Source: an uncultured Selenomonadales bacterium
Lineage (GTDB): Bacteria; Bacillota; Negativicutes; Selenomonadales; Selenomonadaceae
DNA length: 64,000 nt
Direction: 5' to 3'
NCBI GenBank assembly: GCA_946407095.1
Contig: CAMJMR010000008.1
Span: 1-64,000 of the forward strand
Shown here: one piece after another, positions 16,709 to 25,451 of the stretch
Position numbering within the stretch: position 1 is the first letter of the stretch
How the letters are laid out: every line of letters starts with the position of its first letter
Program-made: the position numbers and the translations under genes
The notes under the pieces: generated by a model
Seen by the model: the letters and a program-made list of their open reading frames with translations, nothing else
Database searches by the model: none
Told to the model about the DNA's origin: nothing

Positions 16709-17818
16709 TTAGATTCTGGCCTTCTTCTTGACGATGTAAGGATAGTTCTCTGCGCCTTTGAGCCAACGATTCTTGGTGATAATGACTTCTTTGTCGCAGA
16801 TGACGTTTTCGAGGCGAGCACCCTCTTGCACGTCGCAGCGTTGCATAAGGATAGAATCTTTGACGACTGCGCCTTTGCCGATTTTGACGCCGCGGAAGAT
16901 TATGCTGTTTTCAACCGTGCCGCGAATTTCGCAACCGTTGGCAACGAGCGAATTTTTGACGTCGGCGGACTCTTTGTACTGAACGGGAACTTCGTCCTTA
17001 ACCTTCGTGAAGATCGGACGGTCGTTGTTCATGAAGAGTTCTTCCCAAACTTCGGGCTTGAGGCAGTCGCGGTTGGCTTCGTAGTATTCCATAGTCGAGT
17101 TGATATGGGCAACGTAGCCTTCGTGTTTATACGCGCTGATTTTAAATTCTTCGGCGTGACGAATCAAGGCGTCGAGGAGGAAGTCTTGACCGCCGCGTTC
17201 ATAGGTCGAGCGAACGAGATAAGCGAACGTCGGGACGGGCATGAGGTACGCGCCCATGACATCTTTTTGACCGGCTTTAATCGCGGGCACTTCGGCGAGG
17301 TCGGTGACGATGCCGTTGGTGCTGGTTTGAATGACGACGCTCTTGCCTTCGCGGTCGACTTGCGCCCTGGTGTAAACCATGGTGATATCAGCGGTGCTCT
17401 TCTTGTGGAAGGCAACCACGTCTTGGAAGTCGATATTGTAAATGTAGCTTGCGTTCGTCAAAAGGACGTATTGTTTGCCGCTGAGTTCGGCGAAGTCGAG
17501 GTTGGCGTAAATGTCTTTGAGGTCGCCTTTGCGCGAATCGTTATCGGGCAGAGCGGCGGGCAAATAGGTCAAGCCGTCGCGGCGGCGAGCCAAATCCCAA
17601 TCTTTACCGGAGCGGATATGGTCGAGCACTGCGCGCGAGAAATCGGGGAGCAAAAGACCGACCGTGCTTATGCCGGAGTTGACCATGTTGGAAATTGCGA
17701 AGTCGACGAGGCGATAGCGTCCTGCGAACGGCAGAGCCTCAACAGCGCGAGTCGCCGCCAATTCTCTTATCAGACTGTTGCCTTCCTGAAGATTTATTAT
17801 CCCCACTACTTGTTTCAA
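16709..17818 (-). CDS. glgD: GlgD, regulatory/paired subunit of ADP-glucose pyrophosphorylase
   Basis: The 369-residue protein has the nucleotidyltransferase fold and C-terminal left-handed beta-helix repeats of the GlgC/GlgD family (VENSIIFRGVKIGKGAVVKDS). Its N-terminus (INLQEGNSLIRELAATRAVEALPF) has lost the GlgC GGxGxRL signature, the hallmark of GlgD. In Firmicutes GlgD forms a hetero-oligomer with GlgC and activates it. It lies 42 bp after glgC. Confidence 0.93.
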   Translation of the reverse strand: MKQVVGIINLQEGNSLIRELAATRAVEALPFAGRYRLVDFAISNMVNSGISTVGLLLPDFSRAVLDHIRSGKDWDLARRRDGLTYLPAALPDNDSRKGDLKDIYANLDFAELSGKQYVLLTNASYIYNIDFQDVVAFHKKSTADITMVYTRAQVDREGKSVVIQTSTNGIVTDLAEVPAIKAGQKDVMGAYLMPVPTFAYLVRSTYERGGQDFLLDALIRHAEEFKISAYKHEGYVAHINSTMEYYEANRDCLKPEVWEELFMNNDRPIFTKVKDEVPVQYKESADVKNSLVANGCEIRGTVENSIIFRGVKIGKGAVVKDSILMQRCDVQEGARLENVICDKEVIITKNRWLKGAENYPYIVKKKARI

Positions 17819-17860
17819 TTCAAAGCACCTCCGATGGTAGCTGTTAGCTTCAAGCTTTAA

Positions 17861-18994
17861 TCACGCAGTGACGACGGAGCCTTCGGGGACGACGAAAATT
17901 TCGCCCTCTTTGCCTTCGACTCTTGCGCCCGCTTTAATGACGGCGTCTTGAGCGATAATCGCGTAGTTGACGACTGCGCCCTCTTCGATAACCGCCGACG
18001 GCAGGATAACCGAATTGGTGACCTTCGCGCCTTTGCCGACACGCACGCCCTGGAAGATAACGGACTTGTCGACGTCGCCTTCAATCTTCGCGCCTTCGTT
18101 AATCATGGACTGCTTGACGGAAGCGTAGGGGCCGACGAATTGCGGAGGCAGTGACGGGTTGGAGGAATAAACTTTCTGGTCGCCTTTGAGGTCGAAGGGC
18201 GGCTGGTCTTGGAGCAGATCCATGTTTGCTTGCCAGAGGCTTTCAATCGTTCCGACATCTTTCCAGTAGCCGTCGAAGGCATAGGAGAACATGCGCGCGC
18301 CGTCAGCGAGCATTTTCGGAATCAAGTCGTTGCCGAAGTCATGAGTCGAATCCTCTTTCACGCCGTCTTCTTCGAGATACTTTTTAAGGAAGGGTTTCGA
18401 GAAAATGTAAATGCCCATGGAGGCGAGGTTGGATTTGGGTTCTTTCGGCTTTTCTTGGAATTCGGTGATGCGGCCGGTTTCTTTGTCGGTGACCATGATG
18501 CCGAAGCGCGGAGCCTCTTCCCACGGCACTTCAAAGACACCGATTGTGATGTCCGCGTTGTTGTCCTTGTGAGCCTTGAGCATCCACGAATAGTCCATGG
18601 TGTAGATGTGGTCGCCCGAAAGAATCAGCACGTAGTCGGGGTCTGCCAAGTCGATGAAGTTAAGGTTTTGGTAAATGGCGTCCGCCGTGCCGCGATACCA
18701 GTCCGCGCCCTTTTCGCGAGCGTAAGGAGGAAGAATGAACACGCCGCCGCCCGTGCGGTCGAGATCCCACGAGCTGCCGCTGCCCAGATAGTTATGGAGT
18801 TCGAGCGGCTTGTACTGAGTGAGCACGCCCACTTTTTCGATGCCCGAATTTGCGCAATTGGAAAGCGGGAAGTCGATGATGCGATACTTTCCGCCGAACG
18901 GTACTGCCGGCTTCGCAACGGTTTTCGTCAAGGCCTTGAGGCGGCTACCCTGCCCGCCGGCCAATATCATTGCCAAGCACTCTGTCTTTCTCAT
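17861..18994 (-). CDS. glgC: Glucose-1-phosphate adenylyltransferase
   Basis: The 377-residue enzyme has [13 protein letters not shown] near the N-terminus, the [19 protein letters not shown] substrate motif, [11 protein letters not shown] and a C-terminal beta-helix. It makes ADP-glucose, the committed step of glycogen synthesis. ATG 18994 was chosen because CAGGGGGGATTATTCT immediately precedes it; a longer reading from 19063 lacks a ribosome site. It is the first gene of the operon glgC-glgD-glgP-glgB-glgA. Confidence 0.96.
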   Translation of the reverse strand: MRKTECLAMILAGGQGSRLKALTKTVAKPAVPFGGKYRIIDFPLSNCANSGIEKVGVLTQYKPLELHNYLGSGSSWDLDRTGGGVFILPPYAREKGADWYRGTADAIYQNLNFIDLADPDYVLILSGDHIYTMDYSWMLKAHKDNNADITIGVFEVPWEEAPRFGIMVTDKETGRITEFQEKPKEPKSNLASMGIYIFSKPFLKKYLEEDGVKEDSTHDFGNDLIPKMLADGARMFSYAFDGYWKDVGTIESLWQANMDLLQDQPPFDLKGDQKVYSSNPSLPPQFVGPYASVKQSMINEGAKIEGDVDKSVIFQGVRVGKGAKVTNSVILPSAVIEEGAVVNYAIIAQDAVIKAGARVEGKEGEIFVVPEGSVVTA

Positions 18995-19110
18995 AGAATA
19001 ATCCCCCCTGAACGAAATACAAGCTCCTAATGCCTCAAACTTCCGAAGCAACGTCGGAGTCACTTCATTAGCTAGCCATTTCTACGCGCCGCGCCTTTTT
19101 CCTGCCGAAA
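18995..19110 (-). promoter_or_regulatory. glgC leader with nested inverted repeats (unassigned)
   Basis: Transcribed towards glgC, the leader can pair CTAATG with CATTAG and, inside it, TCCGA with TCGGA across about 48 bases. It matches no riboswitch class I can name. It could be a structured 5' UTR that senses something, or chance. Confidence 0.3.
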
Positions 19111-19172
19111 ATTTCAGAAAAAATTTTACTTTTGACATGAACTTTGCCTGAAAGAATCGCCGCCCGCTTAAC

Positions 19173-19202
19173 AAAAAAAATCCCCGTCCGTTTCGGAAGG
19201 GG
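19173..19202 (-). terminator. Rho-independent terminator after the first GT8 gene
   Basis: On the minus strand CCCCTTCCG-AAA-CGGACGGGG is followed by eight T, nine bases beyond the stop codon of the gene ending at 19211. Confidence 0.9.
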
Positions 19203-19210
19203 AAAAATTT

Positions 19211-20417
19211 TTACATGTCTTTAATCAGCGGCCAAGAACTCATCGGGAAACTTTGCGCCTCCGAGAAGAAATCCAGTCCGTTCATGAAATCTTTGCCCTC
19301 TGCAAAGCCCGCTTGCGTCAAAATTTGGAACGGAAATTTCGGCAACATGATAAAGAAAATTTTTTTGCCGCGCGAAGCGTTCATGGCGTCGAAAAGTTTT
19401 CTTAACGAGTCTTGATTTTCGGCAAGGATTATTTCTTCGTCGTCGCGTATCGAAAAGAAGTTTTTAAGCCAACCGACATCATTAGGCAATATGAAAAAGC
19501 CGCGCGTCTTGCCGCTCATTACCGCCGAGAGATTTACCATTGACTGCTTAAAATCAACGTGAAGCTTTTGAAAACCCTCATAGAGTCTGTAAATTGCGTC
19601 TGTATCGAACCACGGCGTTTTAACATAATAATCCATCCACAAACGATCAAATAAATCTTTTGAGTTGATACGGAATTTGACGCCCACGTAATGATAGATT
19701 TTCTTTCCGGGAATCTCCTTGGCAGGACGCGCCCAGTAGTGCACTTGCCAATTAAATTTTAGGGGCAACTTAGCCGTTTTACCCTCGAAACTGTAATTCA
19801 AAAGGTCTTGATCAGGCCATTTGACATTTTGAGGATTTTCCGCGAAGAATTTCATTCCGCTCCTTACGGTTTCTTCTTCGCCGCGCAGAGTCTCCAAGTT
19901 CATAAGCAAAACACCAGAATTAAAGTAATTTTCCTCTTTTACAATTCCCCAAAGGCTTATTTGTGACGACCAAACGACGCCCAACGACTTATTGCCGATG
20001 TCAATCTGCCAAAGCTCGTTTATGTCAAGGGTAACGACAAGGTCGCTGTCCAGATAAATTGCTTTTTCCACATCTGCCGGAAGAACGAAAGGAATAAACA
20101 TCCGATAGAACATAGCAATGGTAAAACCGGTTTTATCCGCCGTCGGGAAGCTTTTACGTATTTCTGCTATCCTGTCCGCGCAGAGTTCTTCGACGTTGTA
20201 AAACTCCACACGCTGTCCGTAAAGTCCCGCAAGATAAATGAACTTATCGCGATTGTCTTGCGTCAAGGTATTGTCGTGAAGGATGTGGACGGTTATCGAC
20301 GGCAGACGCCGTGGGGGGGGGGGTTATGTGATTTTCAAACAGCGAAAGCATCGTTGTACCCGTGAACTTTGAATAATTTCCCATCTTGTCGTGAAGCCCG
20401 AAGCAAACGTGAATCAT
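19211..20417 (-). CDS. GT8 family glycosyltransferase, phase-variable, out of frame in this sequence
   Basis: The N-terminal piece starts at ATG 20417 (MIHVCFGLHDK; AAGGAG site), and the main piece continues in another frame from about 20310 to 19211 (DNRDKFIYLAG, then the GT8 metal-binding IYLDSDLVVTLDINELW). The break is at 11 C on the coding strand, after FENHIT. With 10 or 13 C the frames join and give ITVHILHDNTLTQDNRDKF, matching the intact neighbour at 20429-21649 (VTIHILHDKTLTADNRDKF). The extra Pro-rich stretch made by the tract is absent from the neighbour. GT8 enzymes transfer glucose or galactose, typically in lipopolysaccharide outer core or surface glycans. Confidence 0.85.
20313..20323. 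repeat. Homopolymer tract of 11 G (11 C on coding strand) in GT8 gene
   Basis: Eleven uninterrupted G on the + strand lie about 95 bases into the coding sequence. The length equals that of the tract at 2088-2098 in an unrelated glycosyltransferase, and in both cases 10 or 13 bases would restore the frame. Confidence 0.85.
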
Positions 20418-20428
20418 CGAACCACTCC

Positions 20429-21649
20429 TTACAATGCCCAAATCAACGGATAGGAATCGAGCGGCAAGCCCTGCGCGTCCGACAAAAATTCAAAGCAGTC
20501 GAAAAAATCTCCGTTGGCGACGAAGCCCGCTTGAATCAGCACGTCGAACGGGAAATCGGGTGCCATAATGAAGAAAACCTTTTTGCCGCGCGACTCGTTC
20601 ATTATGCCGATTAATTTTTCCATAGGGGAATCGTAGCTGATGATAATTATTTCCTCGTCGTCTTTGACGGAAAAATTTTCCACGACGAAGTCAAGATAGT
20701 TTTGCAGAATGAAGAACACGCGCGTCTTGCCGCTCATGGCTGAGGAAAGATTTAACAGCGCGCCCTTCAAGCCGTTGCGGAGCTGCTGAACACTTTTGCA
20801 AAGCCGCCCGAAAGTTTGACAGTCAAACCACGGCGTCTTAATGAAGTGCTCAATCCACAGGCGATTGAACGGGTCGGCGGTGTACATTTTTATTTCGTTG
20901 CCGGCGAAGTGATAAATCTTCCGAGACGGCATTTCGGACAGGCGACGCTCTTCGCGCACAAAGAAATTAAATTTCGCGGGCAGCTTGAGATATGTCTTGG
21001 AAAAAACGTAATTCAGCACGTCTTGGTCAAAGTAGCCGCGTTGAGAAATTTCCGCGATGAACTTGACTCCTCGCCGCAAATTTTCCTCCTCACGACGCAA
21101 AAGCTCCAAATTCATCAGCAGTACGCCCGAATTAAAATAATCTTCGCATCTGACAAAGCCATTCACCGTCAAAGGATTGGTGGCGGAATTGCCCTTGTGA
21201 GAAAACGAGTCTGCTATTTCCTCCGCGACCGCGCCCAAAGGTTTATCGCCCGGCGCAATCTGCCACAGCTCGTTTATGTCGAGATTGACTATCGTATCCG
21301 AATCAAGGTAAATCGCTTTTTCAACGTCAGCGGGAAGCACTTGCGGAATAAGGAAACGATACATCGCCGCCAATGTAAATATGGCATTGAAATCTTCGGA
21401 CATGCTCGCTTTGAAGGCGGCGATTTTGTCCGCGCAGAGTTCTTCGACGTTGTAAAACTTTACGGTCTGCTTGAATTGTCCTGCGACGTAAGAAAATTTA
21501 TCGCGGTTGTCGGCAGTCAAAGTTTTGTCGTGCAGAATGTGAATCGTGACTTCAGCGGTGGTGTTGGCGAAGACAGAGCGCATGGCCGTGCCCGTGAACT
21601 TGGAATAACGCCCTGTCTTGTCGTGAAGCCCGAAGCATACATGAATCAT
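20429..21649 (-). CDS. GT8 family glycosyltransferase (intact paralogue)
   Basis: The protein has 406 residues from ATG 21649 (MIHVCFGLHDKTG), chosen for the AAAGGAGCGG site just upstream. The GT8 core contains IYLDSDTIVNLDINELW with the DxD metal site, FNSGVLLMNLE and a C-terminal HxxG-like KIYHFAGNE. It is a tandem duplicate of the following gene, 11 bp away, but has no homopolymer tract. A terminator hairpin lies immediately before the ribosome site, so expression depends on read-through or on an unseen promoter. Confidence 0.85.
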   Translation of the reverse strand: MIHVCFGLHDKTGRYSKFTGTAMRSVFANTTAEVTIHILHDKTLTADNRDKFSYVAGQFKQTVKFYNVEELCADKIAAFKASMSEDFNAIFTLAAMYRFLIPQVLPADVEKAIYLDSDTIVNLDINELWQIAPGDKPLGAVAEEIADSFSHKGNSATNPLTVNGFVRCEDYFNSGVLLMNLELLRREEENLRRGVKFIAEISQRGYFDQDVLNYVFSKTYLKLPAKFNFFVREERRLSEMPSRKIYHFAGNEIKMYTADPFNRLWIEHFIKTPWFDCQTFGRLCKSVQQLRNGLKGALLNLSSAMSGKTRVFFILQNYLDFVVENFSVKDDEEIIIISYDSPMEKLIGIMNESRGKKVFFIMAPDFPFDVLIQAGFVANGDFFDCFEFLSDAQGLPLDSYPLIWAL

Positions 21650-21666
21650 GGAACCGCTCCTTTCGC

Positions 21667-21700
21667 AAAAAAAATCCTCCCCGTGTTTTTCGGGAAGGAT
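21667..21700 (-). terminator. Terminator/attenuator between sucC and the GT8 pair
   Basis: On the minus strand ATCCTTCCCG-AAAAACA-CGGGGAGGAT is followed by eight T. It is about 50 bp after the sucC stop and only a few bases before the GT8 ribosome site, so it may act as an attenuator for the glycosyltransferase genes. Confidence 0.85.
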
Positions 21701-21752
21701 GAAAATTTTCCTGCCAAAAAAGTTATCGCCGCGTATTCGGGCTGACTTGCAT

Positions 21753-22937
21753 TTAAGCTGACTTGACGAGGCGAACGATTTCCTCCGCGCCACCCTCCAT
21801 AGTCTCCGCCATGATGACGTTTGCTATCGGCGATTCTTTGAGAATTTCTCTGCCGCGTTCGACGTTCGTACCCTCAAGGCGCACGACGACGGGCACGGGC
21901 AACGATTTGCCGTCCTCGGAAATGATTTTCGCCGCGTCGACGATTCCTTGAGCAACCAAGTCGCATTTGTTTATGCCGCCGAAAATGTTCACGAAAATGC
22001 CTTTGGATTGGCCGCCTTCCAACATAATCTTGAACGCCTCGGCGATTTTTTCGGGCGTAGAGTCGCCGCCCACGTCCAGGAAGTTCGCAGGCTCCCCGCC
22101 GAAGTGCTTAAGGATGTCGACGGTCGCCATAGCCAAGCCCGCGCCGTTGACCATGCAAGCCACATCGCCGCCCAAGTTGACGTAGTTCAAGCCGAGTTTC
22201 GCCGCTTGCAGTTCCTTAGGCTCCTCTTCGGTTTCGTCGCGCATCGATTCAATATCGGGGTGACGGTAAAGCGCGCTGTCGTCGAAGTTCAATTTTGCGT
22301 CGAGGGCAATGACATCGTTCTCCGCCGTGACGACCAACGGATTAATTTCGGCGAGCGAGCAGTCTTTCTTCACGAAGGCGCGGTGCAAGTTAATCATCAG
22401 CTTCGTGACCTTGCGAATGACTTCTTTGGGGAAATTCATTTTGTAAGCCATGCGCGTGGCTTGGAAGGGGGCAAGCCCGATTGCGGGGTCAATGTACTCT
22501 TTGACGATTTTTTCGGGCGATTCGGCGGCAACTTTTTCGATTTCGACGCCGCCCTCCTCCGAGCCCATCATCACGACGCGAGCCGTTTGCCTGTCGACGA
22601 CGAAGCTAAGGTAGTATTCCTTTTTTATGTTCGAGCCCGCCTCAATCAGCAAACGACGCACGACTTTGCCTTCGGGGCCCGTCTGGTGAGTGACGAGCGT
22701 TTTGCCCAAAAGTTCTTCGGCATATCTGCGGACTTCGCCGAGATTGTGCGCGAGTTTGACGCCGCCGGCCTTGCCGCGCCCGCCCGCGTGAATTTGCGCC
22801 TTGACTACCGTGACGTCCGCGCCGAGCTTTTGCGCCTGATTAACGGCCTCTTCGACAGTGAATGCCGCGCCGCCGTCGGGCACGTTGACTCCGTAGCCGC
22901 GCAGGATTGCCTTGCTTTGATATTCGTGGATGTTCAA
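21753..22937 (-). CDS. sucC: ADP-forming succinate-CoA ligase, beta subunit
   Basis: The 394-residue ATP-grasp protein starts [16 protein letters not shown]. It has [18 protein letters not shown] for nucleotide binding, [10 protein letters not shown] and a C-terminal CoA-ligase domain with [18 protein letters not shown]. It pairs with an alpha subunit to interconvert succinate and succinyl-CoA, a step of the succinate-propionate pathway common in this group. The alpha-subunit gene sucD, usually next to it, is not within the window. Confidence 0.95.
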   Translation of the reverse strand: MNIHEYQSKAILRGYGVNVPDGGAAFTVEEAVNQAQKLGADVTVVKAQIHAGGRGKAGGVKLAHNLGEVRRYAEELLGKTLVTHQTGPEGKVVRRLLIEAGSNIKKEYYLSFVVDRQTARVVMMGSEEGGVEIEKVAAESPEKIVKEYIDPAIGLAPFQATRMAYKMNFPKEVIRKVTKLMINLHRAFVKKDCSLAEINPLVVTAENDVIALDAKLNFDDSALYRHPDIESMRDETEEEPKELQAAKLGLNYVNLGGDVACMVNGAGLAMATVDILKHFGGEPANFLDVGGDSTPEKIAEAFKIMLEGGQSKGIFVNIFGGINKCDLVAQGIVDAAKIISEDGKSLPVPVVVRLEGTNVERGREILKESPIANVIMAETMEGGAEEIVRLVKSA

Positions 22938-22970
22938 AATATCGCCTCCAATTAAGGGACAAGTTTTTTC

Positions 22971-22995
22971 TAGTCCCTAGTCCCTAGTCCCTATC
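22971..22995. repeat. Short tandem heptamer repeat (TAGTCCC) in intergenic gap
   Basis: CTAGTCC is repeated three and a half times with a 7-base period. Related runs lie at about 14017-14047, 29673-29698, 30205-30267, 32418-32485 and 44926-44976, always between genes. The unit matches the outer end (CTAGGGnn) of R1 terminal repeats. Confidence 0.6.
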
Positions 22996-23707
22996 TCCTG
23001 GTCTTTATCATGTAAACGGTTTGCCCGCTGATTTTGCCGTCGACAGCCTTTGAGCCGCTCGTTTTGAGCGCGTAGCCGCCTTCAACCTGCGCGGCGTGGA
23101 TTTCGTTTTGCGTGGCGTAAACGATAACGTCAATGCTTGCCGCGTCGGAATAAATGTTGGCGGCGTTCTTGAGCCCCGCGTCCAGATAGTCAATCGGGCA
23201 GCCGGGGTCGTAGCCGAACATGCCCAATTCCATTTCGACTTCAGCGGGCTCCGTGACGGGGAAAACTTTTTCTGCGCCGAATTTTTCCCAAGTGGCACCC
23301 TTTTGGCAAGCGCGGACGTCGGCGTCGGGCAAAGCCTCCGAACTGAAAATCACTTGCGCCGAAATGTCGTCGATACCCGTCGCCTCATACTTAATGCTGA
23401 TTTCGTTGTCGTTAGAGACGCTGTAGGTCACGGTTGCCGATTTGCCGTTGACGGTCGCGGAAAGTTTGAGCCCTTCGAGCGTTTCTTCAGCCTGCCAAGC
23501 GATTTTGGCGAAGTCGTTGCCGCCGTCGACGAGTATTGCGCCCGCCGCGTCGTCCTTGAGCAAGAAACGATTCGTGAAGTTTTTGTCGCGGAAACGCATC
23601 GACACGAGCCGCGCGCCCACATCGGTTACCTTGAGTTCGTTGCCCTTGGTGTTGCGCAGCGTCCAAACGGAAGCCTCGCCGACCTGTTCCTTTTTGAATG
23701 ACGGCAT
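22991..23707 (-). CDS. Aldose 1-epimerase-like protein (short)
   Basis: The protein has 238 residues from ATG 23707, which follows GAGGAGGAATCACAC. The N-terminus (TLRNTKGNELKVTDVGARLVSMRF) resembles the first strands of galactose-mutarotase-fold enzymes, but the chain is about 100 residues shorter than a true aldose 1-epimerase and I see no clear catalytic His/Glu motif. It may bind a sugar rather than epimerise it. A well-formed promoter lies upstream, and the TAGTCCC-type repeat at 22971-22995 separates it from sucC. Confidence 0.55.
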   Translation of the reverse strand: MPSFKKEQVGEASVWTLRNTKGNELKVTDVGARLVSMRFRDKNFTNRFLLKDDAAGAILVDGGNDFAKIAWQAEETLEGLKLSATVNGKSATVTYSVSNDNEISIKYEATGIDDISAQVIFSSEALPDADVRACQKGATWEKFGAEKVFPVTEPAEVEMELGMFGYDPGCPIDYLDAGLKNAANIYSDAASIDVIVYATQNEIHAAQVEGGYALKTSGSKAVDGKISGQTVYMIKTRR

Positions 23708-23758
23708 GTGTGATTCCTCCTCTGTTGCACATCGATTAAACTTACCGAAATTTATTTT

Positions 23759-23787
23759 AGTATAAAGCACCGCCCAAATTTTATCAA
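23759..23787 (-). promoter_or_regulatory. Sigma-70-type promoter of the epimerase-like gene
   Basis: On the minus strand TTGATA (23787-23782), a 17-base spacer and TATACT (23764-23759) lie about 50 bp upstream of the ATG. The match to consensus is good in both boxes and in spacing. Confidence 0.75.
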
Positions 23788-23810
23788 TAAGATTGAAAAT
23801 CGCCGCGCGC

Positions 23811-23841
23811 AAAAAAATTCTGCCCACCGATTGATGAGCAG
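23811..23841 (-). terminator. Terminator at the end of the chemotaxis/fliA operon
   Basis: On the minus strand CTGCTCATC-AATCG-GTGGGCAG is followed by AATTTTTTT, five bases past the stop at 23846. It ends the long unit that begins with cheB. Confidence 0.8.
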
Positions 23842-23845
23842 TTGA

Positions 23846-25099
23846 TTATCGTCTATTTAGTTGTCGTCGCGTCAACTCCTGAACCAATTCTATCGCGCCG
23901 CGTCCGAGTCCCGTTTCGCGCGAAATTTCTTCGATTGACATGCCCGAAAGCAACATTTCCTTGATAATCGACGAATCGGTTGTTTCAAGCTTGAGTTCGC
24001 GACGTTCGGGCGTCTTGGGCGTTTCGGGCGGAATAATTTTTTTCGGCTCGTCGACGGGCTTTGATTCGACTGCGTTTTGAGTTTCCGCCTCGCGTATCGC
24101 GTCCAGAGCTGCCTTCCGCACGTCGCGCCCCGACCGCGAACCTTTTACCCGTTTCCTGCGCATGGTCTGCACTTGAACGCTTGAGACCTCTTCGGGAGGG
24201 TTTTCCGCCATTTTCGCCGACGCCTCCGTTAAGCGTTTGCGTGTCGCCTCGATTTTGACAGGGTCTGCCTCGACGACCTTCATTGGCTGCTTTGTTTCGG
24301 GCGAAAGGATGACTGAATTCCGCTGTTGCGGCCGCGCAGATTCGGGGACTTTGACAAGCGGCTCGGCTATCGTTTCCTCCAAAATCTTGTCGAAAGATTT
24401 TTCGGTCTCGGCTTCGACTTTCGGCGGCTCGGCTTCGGGCGTCGACCGCTTAATCGAAGGCACCGTGATTGCGCCCAAAGGATTCATCGGCTCGGAAGGC
24501 GGCGTCGTGATTTGCGGCGCGACCTTGGGCGCGGGCGGCGGAGGAGGCGGCGTAACCTTAGGCGGCGGCGGAGTTACTTTCGGCGGCGTGATTGGCGCGG
24601 TTATCGGCGCGATTGGTGTGACGGGTTGCGGCATCGGCGTCATTAGCGGCTGCGTCATTTGCGGGATTGTGACGGGCTGTTGAATTTGAATCGGCGTCGT
24701 CATTGCCAAATTCAATTTCCGCTCGACGACGTCCATTTTCCGCTGAATCGAACTCATTTCCTCGCCGGCGTCGTCCAGCTTTGCCAGCAAGTCGCGCATT
24801 TCGCCCGCTTGACTTTCGCCCTTCTTGAGCAGCTTTTTCATTTCGGATACGCGTCCTTCAAGCTGTGTGCGGTTGCGTTCTGACTCGTCCAAAACTTTTT
24901 CAAGGTGCGTGACGTGATTTTCCATGCGCCCGATAATTTCGTTGGCCGTCCGTTCAAGTTCCTGTTTGAGCTTGCCCGTCGACTCTTCGACTTCCCTGCG
25001 CTCTTGAACGTTCTGCTTGCGCTTGCGGGTGTTCGACCAGGCGATAAAGACTATGCCCGCGCCGACCGCGATAAGCAACATCATCAATTCGGTAATCAT
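23846..25099 (-). CDS. Membrane-anchored coiled-coil, proline-rich protein with C-terminal helix-turn-helix-like segment (DUF6115-like)
   Basis: The 417-residue protein has one N-terminal membrane helix (residues about 4-20), a long coiled coil (about 30-130), a Pro/Thr/Val-rich stretch (about 140-220), a charged disordered middle and a C-terminal block (SIIKEMLLSGMSIEEISRETGLGRGAIELVQEL) that looks like a small helix-turn-helix. A similar C-terminal block occurs in uncharacterised proteins at the end of flagellar operons. It is the last gene of the che-fliA operon. The function is unknown, perhaps scaffolding at the flagellar or chemosensory pole. Confidence 0.6.
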   Translation of the reverse strand: MITELMMLLIAVGAGIVFIAWSNTRKRKQNVQERREVEESTGKLKQELERTANEIIGRMENHVTHLEKVLDESERNRTQLEGRVSEMKKLLKKGESQAGEMRDLLAKLDDAGEEMSSIQRKMDVVERKLNLAMTTPIQIQQPVTIPQMTQPLMTPMPQPVTPIAPITAPITPPKVTPPPPKVTPPPPPPAPKVAPQITTPPSEPMNPLGAITVPSIKRSTPEAEPPKVEAETEKSFDKILEETIAEPLVKVPESARPQQRNSVILSPETKQPMKVVEADPVKIEATRKRLTEASAKMAENPPEEVSSVQVQTMRRKRVKGSRSGRDVRKAALDAIREAETQNAVESKPVDEPKKIIPPETPKTPERRELKLETTDSSIIKEMLLSGMSIEEISRETGLGRGAIELVQELTRRQLNRR

Positions 25100-25105
25100 G
25101 ACGCG

Positions 25106-25432
25106 TCACAAGGAAATATCGAGGAAGTAGCCGCGCTTGGGATCCACGGCGTAATTTTCCTCTTCCTCGTCTTGAGGCTCTTCGTTGCGCCGCCGCCCTC
25201 TGTAGTAGTAGCCGCCGTTCCTTTCGCGACGTTCGGGGTCGTCCTTGATAACGCGCCCTTCGGCCTCCTCCTTGTTGCGGACTTGCTTTTGCTTGAGTTC
25301 GGCGTCATTTTTCTCGCGCACTGCCTGGAAGTCTTGTTGCAGTGCCGAGGCGTGATTCATATTGTGCTGAACCTGCGCGGCGTTGTTGGCGTTCGCGTAA
25401 GTCATTTGCACTCCGACCGGTGCCAATTCCAT
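25106..25432 (-). CDS. Small hydrophilic protein of the flagellar/chemotaxis operon, unknown function
   Basis: The protein has 108 residues from ATG 25432, eight bases after GGGAGG; a TTG two codons upstream is less well placed. It is rich in Gln, Asn, Glu and Arg, with a central predicted helix and a basic RRGRRR-like patch near the C-terminus. I recognise no domain. It lies 19 bp from the FapA-family gene and 6 bp from the coiled-coil gene, so it is cotranscribed. Confidence 0.6.
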   Translation of the reverse strand: MELAPVGVQMTYANANNAAQVQHNMNHASALQQDFQAVREKNDAELKQKQVRNKEEAEGRVIKDDPERRERNGGYYYRGRRRNEEPQDEEEENYAVDPKRGYFLDISL

Positions 25433-25451
25433 TGTCAAATCCTCCCTTCAA

